A stretch of DNA of 64,000 nt from CAZNPH01 sp964574985. Lineage in GTDB: Bacteria; Bacteroidota; Bacteroidia; Bacteroidales; SM23-62. The notes under the pieces are model-generated. The model did not search any database, was not told the origin of the DNA, and saw only the letters and a list, made by a program, of their open reading frames with translations. Where the stretch lies: positions 62,001-126,000 of the forward strand of contig CAZNPH010000006.1 in the NCBI GenBank assembly GCA_964574985.1, given 5' to 3'. The translations under genes were made by a program, and so were the position numbers. Shown piece by piece: positions 1-9,192 of the stretch; within the stretch, counting starts at the first letter, position 1; every line of letters begins with the position of its first letter.

Positions 1-744
1 ATGAGAAGTGCCAGCATTGGCTGGTTGCTTGATGTGGCAGGTTTCAGGACCCATATCCTTGAAGGAGGGTATAAATCGTACCGGCACTGGGCCCTGGATC
101 TCTTCCGAAAAAAGCTCCGGTTGATCGTGGTGGGGGGTCTGACAGGGAGCAGGAAAACCGCTTTGCTGAAAACACTCGGTCAGAAAGGTGAACAGGTGAT
201 CGATCTCGAAGCACTTGCCCATCATAAGGGATCCGCATTCGGAGGAATACACGGAGAAGCCCAAAATTCAAATGAACAATTTGAAAACGATTGTGCCCGG
301 GACATATACCGGTTCGATCCGGAGAAACCGGTATGGATCGAAGATGAAAGCAGAAACATCGGCAAGAATCTGATCCCGGCCGGACTCTTCCGGCAAATGA
401 CCGATTCACCCCTGATACAGGTGACGGTTCCCGATGAACAGAGAATCCGGCATCTTGTCCGGGAATACGCCTGCTATGATGATGAACGCCTGAAAGCATG
501 CCTGGAGAAAATTTCCCGCAGGCTCGGCGGAACCCGTTTCAGACAGTCCCTGCAAGCCCTGTCCAAACATGATTATTCCACCGTGGTCAAAATCGTCCTG
601 GAATATTACGACAAAACGTACCGGTATGGCCTGGATAAAAGAGATCCAGGTTCAATGAAAATTTTCCGCACTGATCTTTCGGATCTGTCCGGATCGGCGG
701 ATAAACTGATACAGTTTGCCAAAATTTCATACATTTGGGGGTAA
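1..744 (+). CDS. selU: tRNA 2-selenouridine synthase, C-terminal part (5' end lies before the window)
   Basis: SelU/MnmH replaces the sulfur of 2-thiouridine at the tRNA wobble position with selenium, by way of a geranylated intermediate. The visible 247 residues begin inside the rhodanese domain: RSASIGWLL and LEGGYKSYR are the residues that normally follow the catalytic Cys loop, so the ATG at base 1 is an internal Met and the Cys lies upstream. A P-loop, GLTGSRKT, follows at about residues 46-53 and begins the NTPase-like half of the family. The stop is a TAA at 742-744. The next gene starts 23 bases later on the same strand. Family assignment is firm; the missing N-terminus cannot be judged. 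Confidence 0.85.
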   Translation: MRSASIGWLLDVAGFRTHILEGGYKSYRHWALDLFRKKLRLIVVGGLTGSRKTALLKTLGQKGEQVIDLEALAHHKGSAFGGIHGEAQNSNEQFENDCARDIYRFDPEKPVWIEDESRNIGKNLIPAGLFRQMTDSPLIQVTVPDEQRIRHLVREYACYDDERLKACLEKISRRLGGTRFRQSLQALSKHDYSTVVKIVLEYYDKTYRYGLDKRDPGSMKIFRTDLSDLSGSADKLIQFAKISYIWG

Positions 745-767
745 CCGTCCTGAAAACGAAAACAACC

Positions 768-1460
768 ATGGAATCATTCGGATCGATTGCAAAAACCGGA
801 AAACTCATTGCCCTTGAATCCCATATTCTTGAGAATACACTGGTTCTGGAAGAAGTGGATCCCTTCGATGATTATCATGGAGAAAATATTCCGTCCGGGT
901 ATGTGCCGCGTTTCATCTACCTGGTGACCAAAAAGAAATACTCGACCGAGAAAATCATGCGCATTTCCCAGCTGGTCAAAAGAAAACATGATCTTTCATT
1001 TGGTTCAACCCCCGGAAGGATCTGTCTTCCCGACGAAACCCTGCCCTGTATCCGCCTGCGGGATCTTGAAAGCTATGAAATGATCCCCGGGATCCAGATC
1101 GCTTATGCCAAAGAAGGCATCACCTACCAGAAAAAGAGGAGTCTGGATACCACAGCGGTCATTCAGCTCAAAAAATTCTTCAGTCTGGAAAAAATCGAAA
1201 AAGGGATATACAGTGATAAAAGGTATCCGCTCATGTTTTACCTGGAAATACCCCGGCCCCTTCCCTGGAAAACATTCACGGAGATTACCCGGAAGGTCAG
1301 GCAAAATATCGATAAACTGAATTTCGATGCAGCCCTGGGCGCTTTATACCATATGGATATCCTCGATCTCGTCCGGATCTACGTAAAAGACATGAACATT
1401 GCTTTGCTCAGGTTGCTCCGCGACAAATACATTCAGGAAATCAATTCACACGGGGAATGA
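768..1460 (+). CDS. conserved-looking protein of unknown function
   Basis: I do not recognise this family. The 230-residue product has no signal peptide, no membrane segment and no clear catalytic motif. It mixes charged helices and beta-strand-like stretches and ends in a helical segment rich in Leu, Asp and Arg. An in-frame TTG at 735 would add 11 residues and overlap selU; I prefer the first ATG at 768, which leaves a short spacer. It is probably co-transcribed with selU. It meets the U32 gene tail to tail with no bases between the stop codons. A role linked to tRNA or selenium would only be a guess from position. Confidence 0.7.
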   Translation: MESFGSIAKTGKLIALESHILENTLVLEEVDPFDDYHGENIPSGYVPRFIYLVTKKKYSTEKIMRISQLVKRKHDLSFGSTPGRICLPDETLPCIRLRDLESYEMIPGIQIAYAKEGITYQKKRSLDTTAVIQLKKFFSLEKIEKGIYSDKRYPLMFYLEIPRPLPWKTFTEITRKVRQNIDKLNFDAALGALYHMDILDLVRIYVKDMNIALLRLLRDKYIQEINSHGE

Positions 1461-1470
1461 TCATTTCCCG
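1451..1470. terminator. hairpin at a convergent gene junction
   Basis: A 20-base inverted repeat (one G-T wobble) spans the abutting stop codons of the rightward unknown gene and the leftward U32 gene. With a GATC loop it gives an 8-bp stem with CGGGGAAT on the left arm. No T-run follows on either strand, so it is at best a bidirectional terminator of the non-classical kind. Confidence 0.35.
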
Positions 1471-2705
1471 GAATCCACGATCTTGAAGAGCCTGTCGGAT
1501 CTTCTGACTTTTCTTTCAAGGGCCAGTGAAACATTTTCCCCCGGTCCCGCCCTCAGTACAGGTTCCTTATCCACCCGGATTTCCCGGACCCGGGTCTGGT
1601 ACACGCCCGATGCCGGGCCGGTAATGAGTATTTCATCTCCCGGCCGGAGTTCACCTGCTTCCAGTTTGAATTCAGCCACTCCGATGCGGCTGAAATAATT
1701 GATTCCCTTTCCGATGTAAACTCTCTTCCTGGTGGCCAGGGAACCATATCCGCCGGCCCACGATCCCATTTTCCGGCCAAGATAATATCCATCCCAAAAC
1801 CCCCGGTTGAAAACGGTTTTCAACCGCTCTTCCCATTGAGATACCGATCCGGGTGTGTACCTGCCTTCGGTGACCGCACGGACGGCTTCATCATAACAAT
1901 GAACGGTTTGGTATACATATTCCGGTGAACGGGCCCTTCCCTCGATTTTCAGCACACGGGCGCCTGATTCCATGATTTTGTCAATAAAGCCTATGGTGGA
2001 TAAATCCCTGGGAGAAAGAAAATATTCCTGGTCTACTTCAATTTCTTTTCCGTTTTCTTTTTCACTCAATATGTAAGATCTTCTGCAGGGCTGCAAACAT
2101 GAACCCCTGTTGGCAGATTCCCCGTATTGGTGCAGACTCAGATAACATTTGCCTGAAATGGCCATGCAAAGGGCACCATGAATGAACATCTCGATCCTTA
2201 CCGGCCGGCCGGCCGGTCCTGTGATCTTCTCGTCTTCAATGGCACGGTATATGTCCGACACCTGTTTCAGATCCAGTTCCCTTGCCAAAACCACCACATC
2301 GGCAAATTCCGAATAGAACTTCAGTGCCCCGGTATTGCTGATGTTCAACTGGGTGGATAAATGCACTGACATCCCGGCCTCCCTTGCCTTTTTGATCACC
2401 GAAATATCCGAAGCAATCACCGCATCCACCTTATTCCTTATGGCAAGTGACAGCATTCTTTCAATCTCTCCGAGATCACGGTCATACATGACTGTATTCA
2501 GGGCCAGGTAAACCCTGACTTGCTGCCTGCGGGCCCTGCGGACAATGGTTTCCAATTCTCTCCCGGAGAAGTTCCTGGAAGATCTTGATCGCATATTGAG
2601 CCTTCCCGATCCGAAATATACTGAATCGGCCCCCGCCTGAATGGCGGCCATCAATGATTCCATGGAACCCACCGGAGCGGAAATCTCAAAATCTTGTCTT
2701 TTCAT
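1461..2705 (-). CDS. U32 family peptidase-like protein (TrhP/YegQ group)
   Basis: Proteins of this group act in prephenate-dependent hydroxylation of tRNA wobble uridine (TrhP) or related RNA and quinone hydroxylations; true peptidase activity is doubtful for many. The 414-residue product carries the U32 signature from residue 172, EMFIHGALCMAISGKCYLS, and four cysteines at 180, 187, 203 and 207. Their C-x6-C-x15-C-x3-C spacing is that of the iron-sulfur ligands in this family. The N-terminal half fits a TIM barrel, with APVGS near residues 10-14 and NMR near 37-39. It sits downstream of the histidine kinase gene on the same strand, 15 bases away. Which RNA it acts on is inferred only from the family. 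Confidence 0.85.
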   Translation of the reverse strand: MKRQDFEISAPVGSMESLMAAIQAGADSVYFGSGRLNMRSRSSRNFSGRELETIVRRARRQQVRVYLALNTVMYDRDLGEIERMLSLAIRNKVDAVIASDISVIKKAREAGMSVHLSTQLNISNTGALKFYSEFADVVVLARELDLKQVSDIYRAIEDEKITGPAGRPVRIEMFIHGALCMAISGKCYLSLHQYGESANRGSCLQPCRRSYILSEKENGKEIEVDQEYFLSPRDLSTIGFIDKIMESGARVLKIEGRARSPEYVYQTVHCYDEAVRAVTEGRYTPGSVSQWEERLKTVFNRGFWDGYYLGRKMGSWAGGYGSLATRKRVYIGKGINYFSRIGVAEFKLEAGELRPGDEILITGPASGVYQTRVREIRVDKEPVLRAGPGENVSLALERKVRRSDRLFKIVDSGK

Positions 2706-2720
2706 TGTCCCCGGTTTTGT

Positions 2721-3869
2721 TTATTTCTTCATGACGATCCTGATCACCGTGCCCTCTTCAGGAGCGGAAGAATACACGAAGATCTTCCCATCGTGATAGT
2801 CCTCAATGATCCTTTTGGTCAGGGAAAGGCCCAGGCCCCATCCCCTTTTTTTGGTGGTATATCCGGGTTTGAATATCTTTTTGTATCTCGATTTCAGGAT
2901 CCCCTTTCCCGAATCCCTGACATCTACATACAACACCTGTGTATTGTCATGAACATCAATGTCTATGATTCCTGATCCGCCCATGGCATCGATGGCATTC
3001 CTGCAAAGATTTTCGACCACCCATTCAAACAAAGTGGCATTGACCGGAACCAGTATTTCCGGATCCTGAAAATTCAGGTGATAAGAAATCTTTCCCGAAG
3101 TTCTGGTTTTTAAATATTTGACGGAATTCTGCAAAATATGAATGATGTTGTTCCTCTCCAGAATGGGCAAAGAACCAATTTTTGAAAACCTTTCGGTGAT
3201 TTTTTCCAGCCGGTCGATGTCTTTCTGCAATTCCGCCACCACTTTGTTCTCTCCCATTTTTTCCCTGAGAATCTCTGCCCATGCAAGCAGGGAAGAGGTG
3301 GGAGTTCCCAGCTGATGGGCGGTTTCCTTGGTCAGTCCGATCCATACCTGGTTTTGTTCAGCCTTCCGGGATGCACTGAATGCAAAATAGGAAACCATGA
3401 TAAACAACAGGATCACTCCGAATTGTATATAAGGATACAGGGTCAGTTTTTTCAGAAGGGTGGAATTGCTGTAATAAATATAATTCTTTTCTTCTCCGCC
3501 AAGTTCAATGACAATAGGCTCATTTTCCGCTTTCATTTTTTCCAGCCGGTTTCTCAGATATTCGGGATTCTCGGCCTTGAGTGAATCCAGGTTCCGAATG
3601 GCCAGGATATTCTCATGCTGGTCAACCAGGATGACCGGAACCGTCTTGTTGTTCCGGATCACCTGCAGAAGAAACCCGAAATTGCGGTTGGTCAGACTCA
3701 CATCGGCGAGCTGGCGGGTGGCCTCTGCCCACAATCTGACCTTTTTCTGTTCTTCCCGCGAAAGCTCACGAACAAGATAATCGGTGTAAACCAGGGAACT
3801 GACCCCGATCACCACCGCAAACAGAAAAAGAACGAGTTTCCATTGCTGTTTCCTGTAGTAAATATCCAT
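2721..3869 (-). CDS. membrane sensor histidine kinase
   Basis: A 382-residue kinase with two membrane segments (about 11-28 and 145-166) that bound a periplasmic sensor domain of roughly 115 residues. The H-box KETAHQLGTP places the phospho-acceptor His at 185, followed by an N-box (ENLCRNAIDAM), a G1 box (DSGKGI) and a G2 box (GWGLGLSL). No response regulator gene is adjacent, so it is an orphan in this window. There is no HAMP signature that I can see between the second membrane helix and the H-box. It lies 20 bases downstream of the AsmA-like gene on the same strand. The signal it senses is unknown. Confidence 0.88.
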   Translation of the reverse strand: MDIYYRKQQWKLVLFLFAVVIGVSSLVYTDYLVRELSREEQKKVRLWAEATRQLADVSLTNRNFGFLLQVIRNNKTVPVILVDQHENILAIRNLDSLKAENPEYLRNRLEKMKAENEPIVIELGGEEKNYIYYSNSTLLKKLTLYPYIQFGVILLFIMVSYFAFSASRKAEQNQVWIGLTKETAHQLGTPTSSLLAWAEILREKMGENKVVAELQKDIDRLEKITERFSKIGSLPILERNNIIHILQNSVKYLKTRTSGKISYHLNFQDPEILVPVNATLFEWVVENLCRNAIDAMGGSGIIDIDVHDNTQVLYVDVRDSGKGILKSRYKKIFKPGYTTKKRGWGLGLSLTKRIIEDYHDGKIFVYSSAPEEGTVIRIVMKK

Positions 3870-3889
3870 TGGCCATCACGGTTTGGTAT

Positions 3890-6445
3890 CTATTCATGAT
3901 CCTGCTCCGGATCTTCTTCCCATTCAATGATGAACTCCGGAGATTCTTCTTCATCAATCCCCGGAGGCACACTTACTGTTGTATCCCGGCTAAACATGCC
4001 CAATTCCTTATTCAGCAGTTTTTTTAATTCAATCTTTTCTTCCCGGAACCTGTCCCTGATCGCCCTGACGGTTTGTTGCGGATCATATTTTACATGTATA
4101 TCACCGGGTGTGCCACTTACCGAAAGGTACAGAGCCGTTCGTCCCAGGCCATCGTCCTCGACATATCCAAAATCACTCTTCTGAAGTCCGTTTGAACAGA
4201 CTTTCCCTGAGAGGATCTCGGACAAAAGGACCTTGATCCTGTAATCAAACTGCTTGTTAAAACCATGTTGCCCTGATCCGGAAATGGTAAAAGCTGAAGA
4301 TTGTATATCCATCAGGGGGATGATCACCTGGCTGTCCCTGATGAATATCTGGTTTTCCAGGGTTGAAAATCTGATGTGTTCCAATTCGGAGAGTTCAACA
4401 AACCGTGAAATATCCATCATGGGTTCGAAGCCGATCATTTCACCGTCACGGATCAAAAAATCAGCATCGGCCTGAATGCTTCCCTTATCCAGTTTAAAAA
4501 AAGGATCAAGCAGTCCGGTAAAATTCACCTTTCCTGTCAGATTTCCCTGCAAATGTTTTGCCTGAATGAATTCCTGGCCGAAATTACGAAAAGCCAGGAA
4601 AAAATCATGAATATCAATGTCATTCAATTCACTGCGTATATTGAGCATGAATTGTCCGTTCCCTTTCCTGATCATGCCACCCCCTGCACGAATAGAGCCT
4701 CCGGCCAAGCCTGAACGAATGTCATGTACCACCAGTATTTTGGGTTTGTAACTCATTTTCCCCGCAACACCGGCAGCCTCAAAATCCCCGGACCTGAAAT
4801 GAGTGCAGTGAATCCGGGCTTTGACATGCAGATTTTCCGGGAAATTCATCCCTCTTTTTTTTCCTTTCTTCTCCCGGTCCCCAAACCGGTTCAGATCCAT
4901 CTGCCGTGAAAAAACATCAACATCCGCCCACAATCCCGTTTTCTTCCCGAAAAGCCTGTCCAGGGCATGATCCACCCTTCCCGTGAGCCGGACATCATTT
5001 CCGGACAAAAGAAAACCTACATTGTCCAGCCTGAAATCCTCATCCACGTGCAAAAGTCCGTTCACCGAATCGAATCTGAATTCCGGCCGGGGCCAGGTAA
5101 ATGAAAGCTGTTGAAAACGGGCTTCACCGCGGTATGCAAAATCCGCCAGCTTTTCCTTGTTCAGTTGCATGTCTTTCCCCAATACCCCGGCAACGGCAAC
5201 ATGAACTGCCATGGAACCGGACAATCCGGAAAACCCCGGATCATTCACCAGCTTTTCGATATCCCCGTGTTCCAGAAGAGCATTCAGGTCCATTCTGAAA
5301 ACAGGCATGGAAAGGTTCTCCAGCATGCAGTTTCCCTTGAAAGTGCTGGCGCCCCATTCAAATGAAAAATTTTTGATGTTAAGCTTACTTGATTTTGGAT
5401 GGTTCAGGGGTCCGTTGGAATATTCCCCCGTTAAAGAAAGATCACCGATCCTGCCCTGCAGACTATCTGTCTCCATCCATCCGTCCTTCAGGGAAAAACC
5501 GGCTTCTATATGCGGTGTTATCTTGCTGTTGTACCTGCCCGTGATCCCTGCCATGAAATCCAGCATTCCGTTCCCCCGAAAACCTGCAGGCACTTTCAAT
5601 GCCTTCCCCGCAAACCTTTCCGTGATCTCCTCAATGCCGATATTGTTACCCCTGACCACCAGATCCAATTCCGCTGTCCGGTCATGAAGGATGTTCCCGT
5701 CAACCTTGAAATCCAGATCCCCGATTTCGAGTCTGCCCCTGTGTATGCTGTACAAATTGCTGTCTGCCTGAAAATGCAATTCAACAACCGCCGGATCATC
5801 CCGCAAATAGCATATTCCGCTCCTGGTAAGCTTTTCGGCAACCAGCGACATCCTGGTCTTCAATAAATAATCAGCCCGGGAAAAATTACCATCCAGATTC
5901 ATTTTTTCCATCCGGCCGCGGAATGAAACATTTTTGGCCAGGTTTTCCCAGCGTATTTCGCACGAGGTCAGTCTGAACCCATCCAGTGCAAACCGGAAAT
6001 CCATGCGCTGGCTGTCCGGCTTTTCCTTCCAGAACCGGTAATTGCCCTTTCCCTGCTCATCAAAATAAATCCGGATATCTCCCTGGTCTGCGTGAACATT
6101 CTTTACCCGGTATTCTTCAAGAAAAATATCCCGCAGATTGAACTGGAAAAAAAGATGTTCAATAAAGGCCAAAGTATCAGTCCCGAAGGAAAAATCCCCC
6201 CGATCATATTCCGGTGCCGATTCGATCAGTACATGGCTCAACTGGATGGAAGCATCCGGGAATTTCCTGAAAACATGCAATTTTACATTCCCAATGACAA
6301 CTTTTGTGTTGAGTTGTTTGTTCAGTTCCCGTATGAATACCTTTTCGACCCGGTCTTCATAAAAAACCGAAATGATCACCCCGCCTATACCTGCCAGGAT
6401 AAAAAGCAACAGCAGGAATGCTGTAAGGTACCTGGATAATCTCAT
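3890..6445 (-). CDS. AsmA-family envelope protein
   Basis: AsmA-like proteins are anchored in the inner membrane by one N-terminal helix and extend a long beta-rich body into the periplasm; the family is linked to phospholipid traffic towards the outer membrane. This 851-residue protein starts with MRLSRYLT followed by a hydrophobic stretch at about 8-28, then repeated beta segments, including an FRKFPDASIQLSHV block typical of the family's N-terminal module. The open frame extends 31 codons further upstream, but that extension breaks the signal-anchor pattern, so I start at the ATG at 6445. The C-terminal tail is acidic. It is divergent from the sigma factor remnant. Confidence 0.82.
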   Translation of the reverse strand: MRLSRYLTAFLLLLFILAGIGGVIISVFYEDRVEKVFIRELNKQLNTKVVIGNVKLHVFRKFPDASIQLSHVLIESAPEYDRGDFSFGTDTLAFIEHLFFQFNLRDIFLEEYRVKNVHADQGDIRIYFDEQGKGNYRFWKEKPDSQRMDFRFALDGFRLTSCEIRWENLAKNVSFRGRMEKMNLDGNFSRADYLLKTRMSLVAEKLTRSGICYLRDDPAVVELHFQADSNLYSIHRGRLEIGDLDFKVDGNILHDRTAELDLVVRGNNIGIEEITERFAGKALKVPAGFRGNGMLDFMAGITGRYNSKITPHIEAGFSLKDGWMETDSLQGRIGDLSLTGEYSNGPLNHPKSSKLNIKNFSFEWGASTFKGNCMLENLSMPVFRMDLNALLEHGDIEKLVNDPGFSGLSGSMAVHVAVAGVLGKDMQLNKEKLADFAYRGEARFQQLSFTWPRPEFRFDSVNGLLHVDEDFRLDNVGFLLSGNDVRLTGRVDHALDRLFGKKTGLWADVDVFSRQMDLNRFGDREKKGKKRGMNFPENLHVKARIHCTHFRSGDFEAAGVAGKMSYKPKILVVHDIRSGLAGGSIRAGGGMIRKGNGQFMLNIRSELNDIDIHDFFLAFRNFGQEFIQAKHLQGNLTGKVNFTGLLDPFFKLDKGSIQADADFLIRDGEMIGFEPMMDISRFVELSELEHIRFSTLENQIFIRDSQVIIPLMDIQSSAFTISGSGQHGFNKQFDYRIKVLLSEILSGKVCSNGLQKSDFGYVEDDGLGRTALYLSVSGTPGDIHVKYDPQQTVRAIRDRFREEKIELKKLLNKELGMFSRDTTVSVPPGIDEEESPEFIIEWEEDPEQDHE

Positions 6446-6648
6446 GGGCGTCGTAACACGGGTCAACTGCAATATTAACAATTCGAAGAAACAGTACCCG
6501 GATTTTTGAACGAAAAAATAACTACGGCTATTGCACAATAAACAAAAGATGAAAGGGCGTTCAGATATTGTTGCAAATAGTCCTCATGAAACAGCTGTAA
6601 CAATTCGGTCTTGTAATGCGTCTTATGTTTGTCACCTGATCCGGAACC
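6446..6648. other. non-coding gap with possible frame-shifted remnants of a sigma factor N-terminus
   Basis: No intact gene is present. If the rightward frames are stitched together, residues resembling region 2 of an ECF sigma factor appear in the wrong frames: ERAFRYCCK in one frame (from about 6560), then NSPHETA and LIRNR in a second, before the third frame opens as VDYRKSKSYLF at 6649. The stitched string has about the length expected for the missing part. The match is loose and judged by eye. Confidence 0.3.
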
Positions 6649-6990
6649 GTGGATTACCGGAAATCCAAATCCTATTTGTTCACTACGGCTTATCACACCA
6701 TGATCGATGTAGTCAGAAAAGAAAAAAAGCAGGTGGATTTTGAAACCGTTGAATTGCGGGAATATGCACATTCAGATCAGTATACAGATTTACAGCAGGT
6801 ATTGCACGAAGCTATAAACAAACTGCCGGATGTGCAACGTTCGGTCATTCTGCTCAGAGATTACGAGGGATATTCCTACCGGGAAATAGGAGAAATCACC
6901 GGATTGAGCGAATCACAGGTCAAAGTGTACATTTACCGGGGGCGGATATTTCTGAAGAACTATATCGGAAGTATGGAAACCGTGATATGA
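6649..6990 (+). CDS. ECF RNA polymerase sigma factor, 5'-truncated (probable pseudogene)
   Basis: The 113-residue frame keeps the end of region 2 (SKSYLFTTAYHTMID, then a basic RKEKKQ) and a complete region 4: LPDVQRSVILLRDYEGYSYREIGEITG and SESQVKVYIYRGRIFLKNYI (given here as two pieces). Intact relatives are about 165-175 residues, so about 55-65 residues that carry the main RNA polymerase contacts are missing. The only start in frame is a GTG at 6649, lying inside what should be region 2. The putative anti-sigma gene follows after 6 bases. Either a frameshift or deletion destroyed the 5' end, or there is an assembly error there. Family identity is certain; function as a sigma factor is doubtful. 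Confidence 0.75.
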   Translation: MDYRKSKSYLFTTAYHTMIDVVRKEKKQVDFETVELREYAHSDQYTDLQQVLHEAINKLPDVQRSVILLRDYEGYSYREIGEITGLSESQVKVYIYRGRIFLKNYIGSMETVI

Positions 6991-6996
6991 TTTGAT

Positions 6997-8091
6997 ATGA
7001 ACATCGACCGCGAACATTATCAACTCTATTTCATGGACTATCTGGACGGGAATCTGGATCCGGGAGAAATCCGCGTTTTACAGTCCTTTCTGGAAGACAA
7101 TCCTGACCTGGCTGAAGAACTGGAATCATGGAAGGAATTTTGTCTTTCTCCCCGTCCGGCTCCCGGGAGAATTGATAAGGATGCTTTGAAAGAAATGATT
7201 TTTTCGGACACATGCCGGCCCGATGAAAAATTCGATGAAATTTGTCTGGCAGAAATGGACGGTGACCTTACAAGCGGGCAATCAAGGACCTTTAATACCT
7301 TGTTTCTCAATGATCCTGAAAAAAAGAAACAATATGAACTGCTCAAAAAAACAATCCTGCGGCCCGATCCCAACATCCGTTTCAGAAACAAATCCTCCCT
7401 GAGAAAGTTTACCCTTTCAACCTTCGGGAAAAGATACTGGCCCCTGGCCGGAGCGGTGGCGGCCGGACTGGCAATCATGCTGCTGATCACCCGTATTGGT
7501 GATAAAACCCTGAACCATCAACCCGTCCCTCAGGCATCCACAATAAAAAGCGAATCCGGCCCAATGCAGGAGGAACCGGGAGGCGTCCAAACCGGCACTC
7601 ATGTCCCGCGTATGGCAAAACTCCAAAAATTGGCCCCGGCCACCATCAAAAAAATTCCTCCCCGGGATGAGGCCGCTGAAGTTAAGCAGAAACCGGTCCG
7701 TGCCCCGGCAAACAGGCCGGAGGAGGATCTCACGGTGCCGGCCAGACTCGACCCCCTGGGACCGGAAAAACTCATCTGTTCCTTTACGCCTGCCTTACGG
7801 ACGGTGCCTCCCGGGAAATATACCAGAATACCGGAAGGCAAATTCCTGACTCCCGGGGAATTTGCCCTTCAAAAGATAAGGGAAACCGTGGATCCGGATT
7901 TCAGCAAGCTGCCCGGAAGCAAACCTTCCCTGCTTGATATTGTTTCCCTGGGGTTGAACGGACTGGGAAAGATGACCGGCAGCGAATTTTATCTGGAAAG
8001 GCAATACAATGAGCAGGCAGAACTCGCCGCCCTTGTGGTCAATACCCCCATTTTTGGTTTTGTGGCCCCTGTCAGAAAGAATAAACCCTGA
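6997..8091 (+). CDS. putative anti-sigma factor, single-pass membrane protein
   Basis: A 364-residue protein directly behind the ECF sigma gene. The cytoplasmic N-terminus (about 1-145) is acidic and helical, with two similar short blocks (YFMDYLDGNLDPGEIRVL and CLAEMDGDLTSGQSRTF) that resemble the sigma-binding helices of anti-sigma proteins without a zinc-binding HxxxCxxC. One membrane helix lies at about 148-165, followed by a Pro- and Lys-rich linker and a periplasmic C-terminus of unknown fold. Position, topology and the N-terminal blocks support the call; no family motif proves it. If the sigma gene is dead, this protein has lost its local partner. Confidence 0.6.
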   Translation: MNIDREHYQLYFMDYLDGNLDPGEIRVLQSFLEDNPDLAEELESWKEFCLSPRPAPGRIDKDALKEMIFSDTCRPDEKFDEICLAEMDGDLTSGQSRTFNTLFLNDPEKKKQYELLKKTILRPDPNIRFRNKSSLRKFTLSTFGKRYWPLAGAVAAGLAIMLLITRIGDKTLNHQPVPQASTIKSESGPMQEEPGGVQTGTHVPRMAKLQKLAPATIKKIPPRDEAAEVKQKPVRAPANRPEEDLTVPARLDPLGPEKLICSFTPALRTVPPGKYTRIPEGKFLTPGEFALQKIRETVDPDFSKLPGSKPSLLDIVSLGLNGLGKMTGSEFYLERQYNEQAELAALVVNTPIFGFVAPVRKNKP

Positions 8092-8167
8092 ATGCCCTGT
8101 AACAAATCACATCTCCACAACGTCCTACCAGCAAAACGATTTTTATTCATCATCCAATTTTCAAATA

Positions 8168-9097
8168 ATGAGAAATTCAGGCATTTTCATTGCAGCCATA
8201 CTGATAGCCGGCACACCGGTTGCATCCGGACAGGACACCACCAAAATCGGGGTGGGCAAAAAAAACCTGGTAACCGTCAATGAGGATTTAAAACGGACCG
8301 AGGTCAGGATAGGTGCCGATGACAATATTGTGGTAGAAGACAATGATGATACAGTAAACATCAAACTGGGGAAAAAGGGGATCAGCATCGTGGAAAAGAA
8401 CGGGGTAACTTCCATCGAGATCATCGACATCGAAGATTTTGAAGAGCATGGCTGGAAAAAGCAAAAAAAGGAACGATTCAAAGGGCACTGGGCAGGATTT
8501 GAAATGGGGCTGAACAATTATGTCAACAATGACTTTTCCATGAGTCTGCACCCCGCCAGCAATTTCATGGATCTGAATACCGGCAGGTCCTGGAACGTGA
8601 ACATCAACTTCATGCAGTACAGTCTGCCCATGGGCAGCAGGGCAGGTTGGGTAACGGGACTCGGACTCCGGTTCAACGACTACCATTTTGACGGGGACAA
8701 CAACATCACCAAAGACATTGACGGAAACATCATAGCATACACTCCGGGGTACCCGCTGAACAAATCCAAATTGTCGGTGGAATACCTGACCGTGCCCCTG
8801 CTGCTGGAATTTCAGTTCGGTCCGCAAAACAAACTTTTCATTTCAGGAGGTCTGACCGGTTCGCTGAAGATCGGATCCCATTCAAAAATTGTATACAAGG
8901 GAGACGGTCACAAGGAAAGAGACAAAACAAAGGATGATTTCAATCTGAATGCCCTGCAGTACGGGGTCAGTCTGAGAATGGGGTTCAAATCACTGAAGAT
9001 CTTTGCCAATTACAATCTGATGCCCCTGTTCGAAAAGCACAAAGGCCCTGAGCTTTATCCTTTTTCGGTCGGACTGACACTTTTGAGTTTCCGGTAG
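8168..9097 (+). CDS. outer membrane beta-barrel protein
   Basis: A 309-residue protein that starts MRNSGIFIAAILIAG and has a signal peptide ending near VASGQ. An acidic stretch of repeated short strands (residues 35-95) is followed by a region of alternating aromatic and hydrophobic strands that fits the small porin/OmpA-like barrel family common in Bacteroidota (PF13568 type). The final residues, VGLTLLSFR, resemble a closing strand. The frame is open further upstream, to 8009, but that would overlap the anti-sigma gene and bury the signal peptide. It probably ends the sigma/anti-sigma operon and may be what that pair once controlled or sensed. Confidence 0.75.
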   Translation: MRNSGIFIAAILIAGTPVASGQDTTKIGVGKKNLVTVNEDLKRTEVRIGADDNIVVEDNDDTVNIKLGKKGISIVEKNGVTSIEIIDIEDFEEHGWKKQKKERFKGHWAGFEMGLNNYVNNDFSMSLHPASNFMDLNTGRSWNVNINFMQYSLPMGSRAGWVTGLGLRFNDYHFDGDNNITKDIDGNIIAYTPGYPLNKSKLSVEYLTVPLLLEFQFGPQNKLFISGGLTGSLKIGSHSKIVYKGDGHKERDKTKDDFNLNALQYGVSLRMGFKSLKIFANYNLMPLFEKHKGPELYPFSVGLTLLSFR

Positions 9098-9117
9098 GTT
9101 TACATCCATCCTTTTGC

Positions 9118-9125
9118 TATCTTTG
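9118..9125 (+). promoter_or_regulatory. -7 box (TATCTTTG) for the HesA/MoeB-like gene
   Basis: An exact match to the Bacteroidota TAnnTTTG element. Transcription should begin about 6-8 bases downstream, at or just after the ATG at 9130. This favours the later ATG at 9193 as the translation start. No clear TTG lies at the -33 position. Confidence 0.5.
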
Positions 9126-9192
9126 AAGGATGATCCGGTTTTCTTCCGGATCAAGCCCGGTTGACCAGGACTGGCCCCTGCTGCCGGGTTTG

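Noticed and set aside
1..744. Complete selU gene starting at the first base
   Set aside because: The first residues lie inside the rhodanese domain and the catalytic Cys is missing, so the ATG at base 1 is internal.
6531..6743. A 70-codon rightward frame upstream of the sigma factor
   Set aside because: It has no domain by itself and runs out of frame through the real sigma coding sequence; it is better read as a remnant or chance frame.
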